The notes under the pieces were generated by a model, which saw nothing but the letters and a program-made list of their open reading frames with translations, searched no databases and was not told the DNA's origin. The translations under genes and the position numbers were made by a program. Shown here piece by piece: positions 1-11,880 of a DNA stretch of 64,000 bases (its first letter is position 1; every line of letters begins with the position of its first letter). This DNA is from Branchipolynoe longqiensis (taxonomy: Eukaryota; Annelida; Polychaeta; Phyllodocida; Polynoidae), in NCBI GenBank assembly GCA_030323885.1, contig CM059192.1, positions 61,683,593-61,747,592 of the forward strand. Direction: 5' to 3'.

Positions 1-2447
1 GTTTCGCGGAGAAATATATGGTCTTCACAATCTTAGACTACTGTTTTCATTCTTGGGGGTTGACACCTGTGCATACACTGATTGTTGGATCCTACTCATC
101 CTTCGTATTTGCTATGAATCATCATGAATAATAAAAAAAGAACAATATAGACAAAATTGACTATTAAAGTAACTACTCTTCCATACTTCGGGTTTTCTAG
201 GTGTATATGCATATATAAATGCGTTGAGAGAAACTGTCAACGCTTAGCAAAAATGTTGATCAGTAAAACCTGAAATGAAAATATATTTTAGCATAACTAG
301 ATACCAAAAGGTAACATCAATCTGTCCCAGTCTATGAGTTTTATTAGAAAGGGAAGGTTGCCTCATATCGCAATGGACATCATACAGAAATGTGGAGAAG
401 ACATTATTGTGGGATGACTGCTGGAGCTACTTCCCAATGAGAACTGTCAACTTGGCTTGGTTAAATAGCACTTTATTTTGCTTCTATTGAAGCCACCTTT
501 TGAGTCACTACGATGGACACGGTCATTGACTGCATCCTTTATTCACCCATGCAAGTCTGAGTGCACACAGTACCCACAAAACACATTAAATCGACTTATT
601 CAATGACATTGATTTGTTGAATCATGTAACTGCTGAATATTGACATCAACGTGGTGACGCCAACCGTGTTATATGAGGCCCAATGTCAGGCACTGAACCA
701 GAGTCGCTTAACACCACAATACGCATGTCAGCGTTACCAAATAAAGGTTAACACAAAACGAGGTATAACTAATGCAGCATGCAGGGACGGGGCGCATACA
801 GGCGCGCATGTCAGTGTCCTGTGACGTCACACGGGGGCCGGGGGGGGGGGGGGCAGGCGGGCGGTGCTGGAGGAAACGGAGGGGCAGTTAGCCCCGGCTT
901 GAGGAATGTGTGCAGCCGGGGGACCGTTACTGGCACACCCCGGCAGTAGGCTTCAACACGCGGCACCTTAGTTACCAGGAGTTACCCGCACTTTGATCAT
1001 CCCTTTGTCCGAGTTTGGACCGGACGCATACACCCCGGTAGACACGCCCCTCGAGAATCCGAGTTGAAAGGTAGCCACCATTTATGGTAGGATGCCTATC
1101 AGGAAACTTTCACCTAGTTGTTAAATCTAATCTGTATACTGTCTAACCTTCCATATGGGGAGGGCCATCATGCTAAATGTCAATTGTATCCAAGTCCACC
1201 TTCAGATTGCCCTTCCTGCACAGCCCGCTGGTGCAGTGCCTTTTCATACCCAGTTTGCTTCCCTGAACAACACTACGGGTGAGGCATGGTCGCTTATGGT
1301 ATCCGTAAGCTGGTTTGTCACTATTCTAACATTGATGACTTTAATGACAATAGGTTATGTGGGGAACACTGGGGAGTTTAGTTCTGCTGATGACCACATG
1401 GGGCCAGGTGCCGAGGCTGGTTCACACGAGTTCAAAAGGTGGTCAACGCCCCACATCGAGGTGCTGCCACCTGACGGTGGGCTCGAGCTTCTAGACATCG
1501 AGGCACTCCATTCGTCGGTCAGTTTCCTACTTGTCCCTTCAGAATCAATTCAGGTCGGTATTTATTTTTTTCAGACATAACTTCCGGCGATGTGCGCGCG
1601 CATTCAGCCAGTAGTTGAGTGTGCTTGCCGAGTCAAGCCGAGTACACCTCTAACGGCAGCTTCCCAGAGGCGCCCGGTGCGCTGCCGGCGGAGAGCGCGG
1701 GGAGTGCGGCCCGGACCGACACCACACCGGCGGGGTGCGGTAGAAGTGTTCTTTGGGTCTCCTTAAAACCTGTCATGTACAAACACGCATTCTCTTCTAT
1801 TAAGGTTCCATGGTAATAGAGTCAGTCATCCTACAAGCATCGAATTTCCCATATGCTCAAGAACCGTGAAATTAACGAAAACGAGGATTGGTAATTAACT
1901 GCTGACTCAGGCCCAAACCATCCTTACACCGCACCTTCCAGTCACATAAAAATAATAATGATAATCATAATGATATTTTTTAAACACTAGTAAGACACGG
2001 GACGAGGGTTGGAGCGTGAGTCTAAAAGCGCTACTGGACAAAGACGGCTGGACACAGGGCCACAGAACATGCCGCTTACCAGGCTTAGTCGCGCGGTCCG
2101 AAAAAGGCAAGTCTGAAATTGAGATAGTTTTTGCCCAAAATACTTCCCAGTTTGAACCAGAAGGAATAGATCTTATCTATTAATCGACAGATATAAACAA
2201 ATCTTCCTACTGATTTGTCGTGTTGAAGGGGTGTGTGTCATGCAGATTATACACAATTGAAGGCATGTCACTGAATTAATGACAGCCTGTGGTTGACGTA
2301 CAGAACAGCATGCACGCATAACTGTGGTAAGGGGACCGACACTAAACAGTATTTCCTTAAAAGAAATCTGCACTTGAAAATAAAGAACACGTTAATTCAA
2401 AGCAAATATAGAATATCAGGCTATGCCGCTCCCTTGTTAACGGTCAT
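1..2447. other. Unassigned non-coding DNA with GC-rich patches
   Basis: I see no gene here. The longest open frame (1155-1580, 141 codons, plus strand) has no domain, repeat or family resemblance that I recognise, and its composition is compatible with chance. Two GC- and CpG-rich patches, about 780-1040 and 1580-1745, stand out from the AT-rich surroundings. The first holds a 14-base G run (840-853) just after a CRE-like TGACGTCA (about 822-829). Such patches could be a promoter or first exon of a gene outside the window, but nothing in the sequence proves it. Confidence 0.4.
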
Positions 2448-2553
2448 GCACTGCTTAGAGGGGTGCACTGCTTAGAGGGGTGCACTGCTTAGAGGGGTGC
2501 ACTGCTTAGAGGGGTGCACTGCTTAGAGGGGTGCACTGCTTAGAGGGGTGCAC
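2448..2553. repeat. 17-bp minisatellite, six near-identical copies
   Basis: The unit GCACTGCTTAGAGGGGT is repeated six times head-to-tail without visible divergence, then stops after a partial GCAC. Perfect identity between copies suggests recent expansion by slippage or unequal exchange. The flanks are unrelated AT-rich DNA. Confidence 0.97.
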
Positions 2554-2890
2554 ATTGCCCCAAAGTATTCCTTTCAGTCACTATAGTGTCAAACATAAAT
2601 GTTTGGGTTCTTTTTAATTAAAAAAAGAAGAGATTAAAATCGTTGATGTGGATTGTTACTCCTAAATTTGGCATACCTTTTTTAATTACACCACCCACGT
2701 AGGTTGATGCGTGACGTGCATAACCTGTCTTCATGAATTAGTCAAATTGGGGCGGAGACAAAGAAACTATATGCACTCCTTTGATCTAAATGGAATGATC
2801 TAAGTTTTCCTTAATGACACTAATTTTACTACTTACCGACGCATCATCCCTGACAGGACCCTAGAGCTTTTCCCAAGTGCTTCATTCGTT

Positions 2891-3550
2891 TCTCGTAACT
2901 GAAAGACAAACGGACGACAATGTATTGTCATTACTGAAGAACAAGCACACAACAAGACACTCTCATTACTGAAGAGCAAGCAGACGAAAACGTACTCTCA
3001 TAACTGAAGGACAAGTGGACAACAATGTATTGTCATTACTCAGGAACAAGTAGATGACAATGTACTCTCGTAACTGAAAGACAAATGTTGAAATGGCCAA
3101 CAATATATTCTCATTACTGAAAAACAAGCAGACGACAATGTACTCTCATAACTGAAGGACAAGCGGATGGCAATATATTCTCATTACTGAAGGACAAGCG
3201 GATGACTATCTATTCTCGGAACTGAAGAGCAAGCAGACAACAATGTCTTCTCATAACTGAAGGACAAGCAGACCACAATGTATTTCTCATTAATGAAGGA
3301 CAAGCAGACCACAATGCATTCTCTTAACTTAAGGACAAATGGATGACAATGTATTCTCATAACTTAAGGACAAGTGGACAACAATGTATTCTCGTAACTT
3401 GAGGACAAACAGATGACAATATGTTCTCGTAACTTCAGGACAGGTAGACGACGATGTATTCTCATTTCTGAAGGATACGTAGAGGACAATCTATTCTAAT
3501 AACTGACATACAAGCAGATGACAATGTACTTTCATATCTGAAGGAAAAGA
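2891..3550. repeat. Diverged ~35-bp minisatellite (about 18 copies)
   Basis: Imperfect copies of a 35-36-bp unit run head-to-tail. Each contains a TCTCATAACTGAAGGACAAG-like core followed by CAGACGACAATGTAT. Copies differ at many positions, so the array is older than the 17-bp array just upstream. Short open frames that overlap its end (for example 3462-3734, minus) are by-products of the repeat. Confidence 0.9.
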
Positions 3551-4179
3551 TTCTCCTAATATTAACATAATAATCCGGTAAACAATGCGCTAATCCGGCA
3601 CTGAGGTACACATTAAGCCTGAACAAATGAAGGAGTGTGCAATTTCTTGAAGGCAGATTGCTATGCCAATCTGAATAGAGAAGGCGCGTACTATTCAGGG
3701 TGTGAACGCACATCGCCCTCTGGTGCGAATCCACTTGAAGTGCAATTCAAACAGACTCCTGGGCTGGGGTTTCTCTCAGCCCGGGGCTACGAGAATTGGA
3801 CACGGCAAGGGCCCGGGCAACTAACTCCCCACCAAAAGCAATGTTATTATGGCGGTAGTAGGTCTAATTACCCAACATCATGACCAGTGTGACTGCCCCC
3901 ACAACTCACATTAATAAATAAACCAGCTGCATATGCGGAACCAAACATGAGGTTTAGGCAGTGGTTAGAGGGTCGGTGGAGGGAAGGGGTGATGATTGAA
4001 ACGGGCTGCCAATCTCCCGCGCCCTGAGTGTGAGAAAAGCATTTGATTAGGAGGTTAATGGGGCAGAGCCCTGCACGCAGCTGGACAATGGTCAACGCTG
4101 CCCAGCGGGCCGGTCCAATGTGAACAGCTACATGGCCGCCAGGCATACCGGAGCCGGTCTCTGTGTTAGGCACATGGGC
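3551..4179. other. Unassigned spacer
   Basis: Nothing recognisable. Short open frames on both strands (3635-3883 plus, 3868-4173 minus) have no motif and overlap one another, so I do not treat them as genes. Confidence 0.4.
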
Positions 4180-4560
4180 AGGGCTGAGCCAGAGCTGAGT
4201 CAGGGCTTAGACAGTGCTGCGTCAGGGCTGAGTCAAGGCTGAGACAGGGCTAAGACAGGGCTGGGACAGGGCTGAGTCAAGGCTGAGACAGGGCTAAGAC
4301 AGGGCTGGGACAGGGCTGAGTCAAGGCTGAGACAGGGCTGAGTCAAGACTGAGTCAGGGCTGAGTCATGGCTGAGACAGGGCCCAGTCATTGCTGAGACA
4401 GGGCTGAGTCAAGGCTGAGACAGGGCTGAGTAAAGGGTGAGACGGCTGAGTCAAGGCTGAGACATGGCTGAGTGAAGGATGAGACAGGGCTGAGTCAGTG
4501 TTGATACAAGGCTGAGATAGGGCTGAGTCAATGATAAGGCATGAATGGGACAGGGCTGGG
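4180..4560. repeat. 11-bp minisatellite (GGCTGAGACAG and variants)
   Basis: About 35 degenerate copies of an 11-bp unit run in tandem. The main variants are GGCTGAGTCAA, GGCTGAGACAG, GGCTAAGACAG and GGCTGGGACAG. Blocks of three or four variants are themselves repeated (a higher-order pattern near 4230-4330). GC skew is strong, with G on the plus strand. Confidence 0.93.
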
Positions 4561-6274
4561 TGCGGCTAGGACAACCAAAAGAAAAGTACTTTTGTGCTCC
4601 AGTATGGTTTTTCTTTTCTCTTTTCGTTTGAAACAACCCAAGAACCAACTTGAAGTTAAAGGCTGAACGGCTACCTGAGGATGCTATCACACAAGAAGAC
4701 TACTGTGAGGGATCGTTCCAATTTTAAAGGGAAATGTGACGATAAGTGGGAAGTTTTACTCAGCACCCTAGTATCTGTACTTATCCACGATGCAAGAGCT
4801 GGCATATCAAAGTCATACTTCCTTGTTTGCAGTCAACCTGATCCCTAGCCCCTTCCCCGCCCCCTCTTCCACATTCCCTCTTCCTCAGGTTACCTGCCTT
4901 CTTGCCGACCCTTCTCCAGTCTTCCTGCCATTGCACGGTCCCCTCACCACCCCTCTCGGCTCCCCCCACCCGCTGGCCGTGTGGAGCAGTGCGTGAGGCT
5001 GCTGGTCAGTGCGGCCAGGGGAGGGGGGGGGTGACATGACGGTGAGCGACTCACAGCTCCTTCAGCTTCGCACCGTCTTACCCACAGTTCATCGTGCTGT
5101 TCAAGAGGCCCATGTCCTCAGAGAGCACTCATGCACTGAGCACTGGTGAAAGTTGGCCATGGATTTTGTTGGTTTCATAAAGTCATGAATGTGGTCACTT
5201 CATTCTGATCAGCGACTCTCAGTGCCAGCCGGGACACGAGCAGCTCGGGCCTGTATTAATGCACCTAACCCGCTTCACTTCCACCTCCATTAGCTCGGGC
5301 CCTTGTCCGCGAGATTGACCAGCGCAGCGGTCAGTCTTGGTTCAGCCCGAAGGCCTTGCCTCTGGGTCGTCACCATGGTAATGGTCAATACTGACCACTG
5401 CCGACCATCCAGACACTCATAACGCCGTCTAGTGTCGCCCGGCGGCACTTATAAATGAGGGAGTTGGTCGGAGATGAGTGATAAATGGGGAGCGTTTTGA
5501 GGTGGATGGGGGTGGCAGTAAGGTGATCCGAGCTGAGAGGTTTAAGTTGAGGAAGCCTAATGCCAGAAGGAGTGACCAACAGCACCCGCAACTTATAACA
5601 AATTCAGAAAAGTCCTCCTCTCCACACCAAGTCCACACAGACCAGCGACTATTAACGTAATTGTATTCTAGTTATACACAGTACAACATGTACTGTTCCC
5701 ACAGCTCACATACCGTACAGCATTTCAACAATTCACATAATACGCCACAATCAGAGGGCCGGGTGCAACAAGTAGAGGTTACAATGTAAACCCATGGTAT
5801 CAACTACGTTAATTTAGTGTCCACTATGATGAGGCCATCTGAGCATAAAATATGAGCATTTAAAACATCAAAACACACTCCAGTCAGTTGTCTTCACACA
5901 CACCGTACCGTTCCAGAAACAGCGCAGTAGTGCAAGTAGTAGGTTTGTTTTTTTTACCAAAAACTATTCTATTCAGGAAAAACAGCTCAATCAATCTATC
6001 AATCAGGTCAATGAAGATGGTTGAGAACATACAGCACGGGGTCACCACTTACCCTTTCACGGGCCCGCGTGATGGTATTCCGCTGTTCGTGTAAATCCTC
6101 TAAAATTCCGACACCTATTTGTTCTGAAAAATACCAAACATGGATTGCTTTTAGTTTCATGGGTTTTCACTAACTGTAGACATGAAGTGTAAGAAAAACG
6201 ATCCGAAGGGCACAACACTGCATGCCACAACCTGCCATCCCAAATGCTACCTCCTCTGCCTGTACTACTGCTAG
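4561..6274. other. Unassigned non-coding DNA
   Basis: No gene or repeat family recognised. A pyrimidine-rich plus strand segment (about 4830-4990) and a G run near 5020-5030 are the only compositional features. Overlapping open frames of 60-70 codons around 5385-5660 lie on both strands and show no motif. Confidence 0.35.
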
Positions 6275-6749
6275 TTAAATTTGCATCGTCCGATGGTTTT
6301 GAGTTTCTGTAACTTTCTTATATAAATATATTAGGCTGCTAGTTATAATCTACCTTACTTTAGTTCTAAGTAACTTGGATTTACAGGGACTAACTTAAAT
6401 CTGCATAGTCCGAAAAAAACATCAAATTTTCAAAACCAAAACAATTTTCCCAGATTTGATTCTACATATCTAATTTAGATACTGATGCACTTATCAAACA
6501 TTTGTCACCACATATAATGGAATATCGTACCAATTTAATAGAACATGTTTCTGCAAAAGCCTCTGCTGTCAGAGTTTTGGAATGCTTGCCAACATTAATT
6601 TTGAATGCTTGCACTTCAAATATCTCAAAGGTTAGTCATTTAAAATAAAAGTTACTTCAAACTAAAATAAAGTAGATTATAAAGATCAACCTAATATATT
6701 TATCTCAGAAATGTCAGAAACTCAAGACCATCGGACTACGCAACTATAA
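6275..6749. mobile_element. TTAA-flanked MITE, family A (fragment plus inverted full copy)
   Basis: The left end has TTAA followed by an ATTTGCATCGTCCGATGG terminal repeat. About 125 bp on, a second terminus (GCATAGTCCGA near 6403) begins a complete copy of the same ~350-bp element in opposite orientation, ending at CCATCGGACTACGCAACT. This is thus a left-end fragment in plus orientation next to a full copy in minus orientation. The same family occurs at 17115-18249, 27273-27616 and 56533-56888. It has no coding capacity; TTAA target sites are typical of piggyBac- or Kolobok-type elements, so a parent of that kind is inferred. Confidence 0.8.
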
Positions 6750-7730
6750 GAGATATTTGAAGTGCAAACATGCACAATTAATGTTGGCGTGTTCATAACA
6801 ATGTTGACTCTATAGGCTTCGGAAGCTACAGGTTCTTTAAAATTGACTTAGTATGCCCTTCTATGTAGCAACAAATACTTCATAAATAAGTGCACTAGTG
6901 TCTAAGTTGGATATGTAGGTTCAAATCGCCACTTTAGCCGTGTGTCATGTACAAGTCGCACCTGACTGCACTTGGGCGGGAGATGAGCCGCGAGTTCAGT
7001 GGTCTGGTATTTATAGTGGGCAGCCCGATTGGGTAAGTTGCGATATTATGTGAGCGTGCGAGTACGTCAGTGGGTGTATACATATTTACTTTGACTGCTT
7101 TATTATGTTTGTAATATTCTTTATTCATTTGTACTGTAGCGACCTTTTTTTTAAATCCCGTGATCAGACCCCTAAGTATATATTTATTCCATTCCATCGA
7201 TCCCGAAGAGATTAAAAAATATATATCTCCTACATCTCTCTCGTATTGTTCATACCTGTCTGTCTCTGACGCTTGGCTCATACAACATGTTCTCAGCATG
7301 AATACTACATATCATATTGTTTTAACCAAAGTTCTAGTACTAACTAGTTCAAATAATTACACAGTGAATAACCCTGAAGATGGTCCTATAGTGAGTCCTA
7401 CATAATGTGAATTAGGACCAGACCACTTTGTAGGTAAAGATAGTTCGCTGCTCACCTTCCCTACGTCCGTTCTCGGTGTGTTTTGGAAGTCAACATTGGT
7501 TCGATATATATTCTACTATATATACCAAATTAGAGCAGCAGGCCAAAATCCGGGGTGGGGGACGGGGGGAGTCTTCCATTTTTTTCTTAACTAGCCTTTC
7601 TGTAATTTAATTACTTAAAACAAAACATTAATAAATCTATTTTCGGGCAATCTCAGTACCATATTTATTCAATCTACACCAAACCCTAAAAATCTCACTA
7701 ATTGACTTGATAGCAGGGCAAGTTTTCCGC
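6750..7730. other. Unassigned AT-rich DNA
   Basis: Open frames on both strands (6934-7299 minus, 7160-7405 plus) overlap and carry no recognisable motif. No repeat structure seen. Confidence 0.35.
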
Positions 7731-8260
7731 AAAGAAAAGTGATCTATGACAATATTTAGTAACAGCTTCAACAGAGCCATCTCTACTAAACAGTACAAAG
7801 ACTAGTGATCTATGACAATATTTAGTAACGGCTTCAACAGCGCCATCTCTACCAAACAGTACAAAGACTAGTGATCTATGACAATATTTAGCAATGGCTT
7901 CAGCAGGGCCATCTCTACCAAACAGTACAAAGACTAGTGATCTATGACAATATTTAATAACGGCTTCAACAGGGCCATCTCTACCAAACAGTACAAAGAC
8001 AAGTGATATATAACAATATTTAGTAATTGCTTCAACAGGGCCATCTCTACCAAACAGTACAAAGACTAGTGATCTATGACAATATTTAGTGACGGCTTCA
8101 ACAGGGCCATCTCTACCAAACAGTACAAAGACTAGTGATCTATGACAATATTTAGTAACGGCTTCAACAGGGCCATCTCTACCAAACAGTGCAAAGACAA
8201 GTGATCTATGACAATATTTAGTAACGGCTTCAATAGGGCCTTCTCTACCAAATAGTACAA
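7731..8260. repeat. 66-bp satellite, block 1 (about 8 copies)
   Basis: Head-to-tail copies of a 66-bp unit with landmarks TCTATGACAATATTTAGTAA, GGCTTCAACAGGGCCATC and CAAACAGTACAAAGAC. Copies differ by a few bases each. The array continues beyond two inserted SINEs (blocks 2 and 3), so the three blocks are one original array of roughly 22 copies. Confidence 0.95.
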
Positions 8261-8603
8261 TTTTGTTTGTTTGTTGTTGTTTTACGTCCTAGCAACATCT
8301 AAGGTCATATCATGACAGGTACCGACTTGTGACAGTACGCACTCATGGCTACTTTATAGTGATGCCCCACTGGAAGACCAGGCCGCCAGCACCATGACCT
8401 GATATCCCACTCGGTCACATTATCCTGACACTGAGCCAACCAGTCCTTGCCCTATCCTAATAATGCCAAGTGCCAGGCTAGGAAGCAACAAGTATCAATT
8501 TGTAAGTCATTGGTTTGACTCGACCAGGGTTCGAACCCACAACCCCACGATCTACCAACACGGGAGACGGACGTTCTAACTCATTCGGCCATCCCGTCTG
8601 ATC
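8261..8603 (-). mobile_element. tRNA-headed SINE (family S2) inserted in satellite
   Basis: Minus-strand SINE, full length. Its tRNA-like head lies at the right end (B-box GGTTCGAACCC near 8526-8540 on the minus strand). A conserved body follows, and the 3' tail at the left ends in a TTTGTTTGTTGTTG-type stretch after a GATGTTGCTAGGACGTAAAA motif. It is flanked by a 13-bp target-site duplication matching the satellite unit (8248-8260 and 8604-8616, one mismatch), which shows that it inserted into the 66-bp array by retrotransposition. Confidence 0.92.
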
Positions 8604-9089
8604 CCAAACAGTACAAAGACTAGTGATCTATGACAATATTTAATAACGGCTTCAACAGGGCCATCTCTACTAAACAGTACAAAGACTAGTGATTTATGAC
8701 AATATTTAGTAACGGCTTCAACAGGGCCATCTCTACCAAACAGTACAAAGACTAGTGATTTATGACAATATTTAGTAACGGCTTCAATAGGGCCATCTCT
8801 ACCAAACAGTACAAAGAAAAGTGATCTATGACAATATTTAGTAATGGCTTCAATAGAGCCTTCTCTACCAAACAGTACAAAGACTAGTGATCTATGACAA
8901 TATTTATTAACGGCTTCAACAGGGCAATCTCTACCAAACAGTACAAAGACTAGTGATCTATGACAATATTTAGTAACGGCTTCAACAGGGCCATCTCTAC
9001 TAAACAGTACAAAGAAAAGTGATCTATGACAATATTTAGTAACGGCTTCAACAGAGTCATCTCTACCAAACAGTGCAAAGACTAGTGAT
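8604..9089. repeat. 66-bp satellite, block 2 (about 7 copies)
   Basis: Continuation of the same array. Because 66 is a multiple of three, the minus strand stays open for about 180 codons (8576-9124), giving a 22-residue repeat with core VFVLFGRDGPVEAVTKYC. A second minus-strand frame is also partly open in the neighbouring block. The open frame begins and ends inside SINE sequence, so I read it as a by-product of the repeat length, not a gene. Confidence 0.93.
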
Positions 9090-9420
9090 TGTTTGTTTGT
9101 TGTTGTTTTACATCCTAGCAACATCTAAGGTCATATCAGGACGGTACCGACTTGTGACAGTACGCACTCATGGCTACTTTATAGTGATGCCCCACTGGAA
9201 GACCAGGCCACCAGCACCATGACCTGATATCCCACTAGGTCACATTATCCTGACACTGAGCCAACCAGTCCTTGCCCTATCCTAATAATGCCAAGTGCCA
9301 GGCTAGGAAGCAACAAGTATCAATTTGTAAGTCATTGGTTTGACTCGACCAGGGTTCGAACCCACGATCTACCAACACGGGAGACGGACGTTCTAACTCA
9401 TTCGGCCATCCCGTCTGGTG
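9090..9420 (-). mobile_element. tRNA-headed SINE (family S2), second insertion
   Basis: Almost identical to the copy at 8261-8603 and in the same orientation, but with its own 12-bp target-site duplication AAGACTAGTGAT (9078-9089 and 9421-9432) at a different phase of the 66-bp unit. The two copies are therefore independent insertions of one young subfamily, not a duplication of a SINE-bearing unit. A short deletion lies next to the B-box relative to the first copy. Confidence 0.92.
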
Positions 9421-9878
9421 AAGACTAGTGATCTATGACAATATTCAGTAACGGCTTCAACAGGGCCATCTCTACCAAACAGTGCAAAGACTAGTGATCT
9501 ATGACAATATTTAGTAATGGCTTCAACAGGGAGATATCTACCAAACAGTACAAAGACTAGTGATCTATGACAATATTTAGTGACGGCTTCAACAGGGCCA
9601 TCTCTACCAAACAGTACAAAGACAAGTGATCTATGACAATATTTAGTAAAGGCTTCAGCAGGGCCATCTCTACCAAACAGTACAAAGACAGCTGATCTAT
9701 GACAATATTTAGTAACAGCATCAACAGGGCCATCTCTACCAAACAGTACAAAGACAGAATGGTGATGTATGACAATATTTCGTAACGGCTTCAACAAGGC
9801 CATCTTTACCAAACAATACAAAGACAGGTGATCTATGACAATATTTACTAACGGTTTCAACAGGGCCATCTCTACCAC
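9421..9878. repeat. 66-bp satellite, block 3 (about 7 copies)
   Basis: Last block of the array, ending abruptly in unique DNA after a final CCATCTCTACCACAT. Two minus-strand frames (9393-9887 and 9557-9775) are open at once over the same units, which argues against coding. Confidence 0.93.
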
Positions 9879-10193
9879 ATTAGACATTACACATTCTGCC
9901 CTTTATCACATTTCACTTTTATCTCTCAAAATAGCTGTGATATAAAAGGCTCAACTTGATAAGAATGGACTCACAACCAAAGAACTGGACTTACTGGAGA
10001 CATGGCCAATTGCACTAAAACTAAAATAAAAACAGTCCACATGATGAAACCTGTTTTTAGATACGGCTTCCATTAATCGGTTTGGTATCACTATCACAAT
10101 GGTAACACCACGAGACTCCTGGGGCCTGTTTAACCAACCCTAAACCTACAATAGTCGTTAAAGTTCTGCTAAAGCACGAAGCTTATGACGTCC

Positions 10194-10806
10194 TCGGCAA
10201 ACTATTATCGATGATCAAATCGACAAGCGCTGAGACCATACATTATTACGCTCTAAAAGACTCAAGCAGCAACAGCTGATCATTTCACGTAATCATTGTA
10301 CGCTGCTAACAATAGCAGTTTTTACATGTTTCCTCGCTACCTGAGCTTAATTAAGATCTTGGTCTTATTCTGGGCCGTAGCCGTAACACAAAAACACAGA
10401 AAAAAAACAGTATGTAACCTCCCTGAAATGGCTGGAAATTGCATTTCAGAGCCTCTACTACTACTAGGCTTTAGATGAAAAGAATTTCTGGGGGGGGAGG
10501 GGTGTGTACCCCCACACCCCCCTGGTACCTTGTGCCATTGACACTCGGCCGTTCCAAGAATTTATCTCAACTCCAAGCAAAAATTCCTAGCAATGTTGTT
10601 TTATTAAAATTGTCGTCATATGGTGGAGGTATGGCACAAAGAAATTGGACAGCATGCCTAGAGTGGTGCTCGAACCCACATTCCTGCTAATCTGTGGCAC
10701 ACACCCTACACATTGTGATACAAGACACCTAACCATACGTACCTGTGTATGCACACCTGGTATGGTGAGTGCACCTCACTAGTCGTCCCTACTGGAGCAC
10801 TGAGTG
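10194..10806. repeat. Tandem duplication, copy A
   Basis: A ~0.6-kb unit starting at TCGGCAAACTATTATCG is repeated at 11367-11859. Landmarks shared by both copies include CTACTACTACTAGGCTTTAG and a G-rich run followed by CCCCCA (about 10488-10520). Copy A retains about 130 bp (about 10580-10710) that copy B lacks, including a tRNA-like B-box. Copy A's right end is interrupted by the TTAA element at 10807-11344; the last bases of the unit resume after it (11341-11366). Confidence 0.9.
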
Positions 10807-11344
10807 TTAAGCTAAGATTCCATATACGCGGTAAGCGGTATGCGAATGCGGCAAAAAATCGGTAAGCATGTAAGTGAATAGGGGTGCTTCCATACATCCG
10901 GATGCGAATGCGGCAACTGAATTGGTCCAAGGACCGATTGGTGCGGCATGCGAATGTGAATACTGTTGCGTTTGCCATAGAAAACAATACAGTTCCTTCA
11001 CAAATTTGGAGGAAAAACCCCAACAAATGTTGGGGGTTGTCATATATATACGCCGCATATATCTACACCGCATATATCTACGCCGCATATACGGTGATTT
11101 TCAAAAATAAATCTAGTAGATCCAGCACTATAAAATCGCTAGGAGTGCATCTGTCACAAATCGGTACGCATCCTGTTTGACCTTAGATGTTGCTAGGACA
11201 TAAAACCACTAACAAACTCATTCTTACTGTAAAGATCAAACCAAATCGCAGCATGCTGCATGCCGCATGGATGGAATCAACCCATTTGCATGCCGCATTC
11301 ACATTCGCATGCCGCATACAAGGAATCTTACTTTCTTAGCTTAA
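10807..11344. mobile_element. TTAA-flanked TIR element, family B (GCAT-rich subterminal repeats)
   Basis: Bounded by TTAA on both sides (10807-10810, 11341-11344), with ends GCTAAGATTCC and GGAATCTTA...TTAGC. Subterminal regions are crowded with GCGGTATGCGAATGCGGC-like motifs on the left and their complement on the right, a pattern often seen in transposase-binding ends. The tail of an S2 SINE sits inside (about 11125-11215). The tandem duplicate at 11367-11859 ends in an intact GAGTGTAATGTC at the equivalent point, so the pre-insertion site is visible in the same window. No transposase is encoded. Confidence 0.88.
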
Positions 11345-11366
11345 TGTCTACCACTACCAAGCATCG

Positions 11367-11880
11367 TCGGCAAACTATTATCGATGACCAAATCGACAAG
11401 CGCTGAGACCATACATTATTACGCTCTAAAAGATTCAAGCAGCAACAGCTGATCATTTCACGTAATCATTGTACGCTGCTAACAATAGCAGGTTTTACAT
11501 GTTTCCTTGCTACCTGAGCTTAATTAAAATCTTGGTCTTATTCTGGGCTGTAGCCATAACACAAAAACATTTAAAAAAAACCAGTATGTAACCGTCATGA
11601 AATGGCTGGAAATTGCATTTCAGAGCCTCTACTACTACTAGGCTTTAGATGAAAAGAATTTCGGAGGGGGGGGTGGTACCCCCACATCTCCCTGGTACCT
11701 CGTGCCATTGACACTCGTCCGTTCCAAGAATTTATCTCAACTCCAAGCAAAACTTCCTAGCCATTGTGATACAAGACACCTAACCATACGTACCTGTGCA
11801 CGCACGCCTGGTATGGTGAGTGCACCTCACTAGTCGTCCCTACTGGAGCACTGAGTGTAATGTCTACCACTACCAATCAC
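11367..11880. repeat. Tandem duplication, copy B (carries empty TTAA-element site)
   Basis: Second copy of the 10194-10806 unit, with about 130 bp deleted and otherwise high identity. Its end (about 11850-11880) reads through the position where copy A holds the family B element. Confidence 0.9.

Noticed and set aside
1155..1580. 141-codon plus-strand frame as a small protein with a membrane segment
   Set aside because: It has one hydrophobic patch but no family motif or detectable exon context, and similar lengths occur by chance in a window this size.
7731..9878. CRISPR-like array (regular repeats in 66-bp satellite)
   Set aside because: The units are contiguous and homologous throughout, with no unique spacers; the context is eukaryotic repeat DNA.
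9393..9887. 22-residue repeat protein encoded by the 66-bp satellite
   Set aside because: Two frames are open over the same units, and in the first array block no long frame exists; the open frame follows from a unit length divisible by three.
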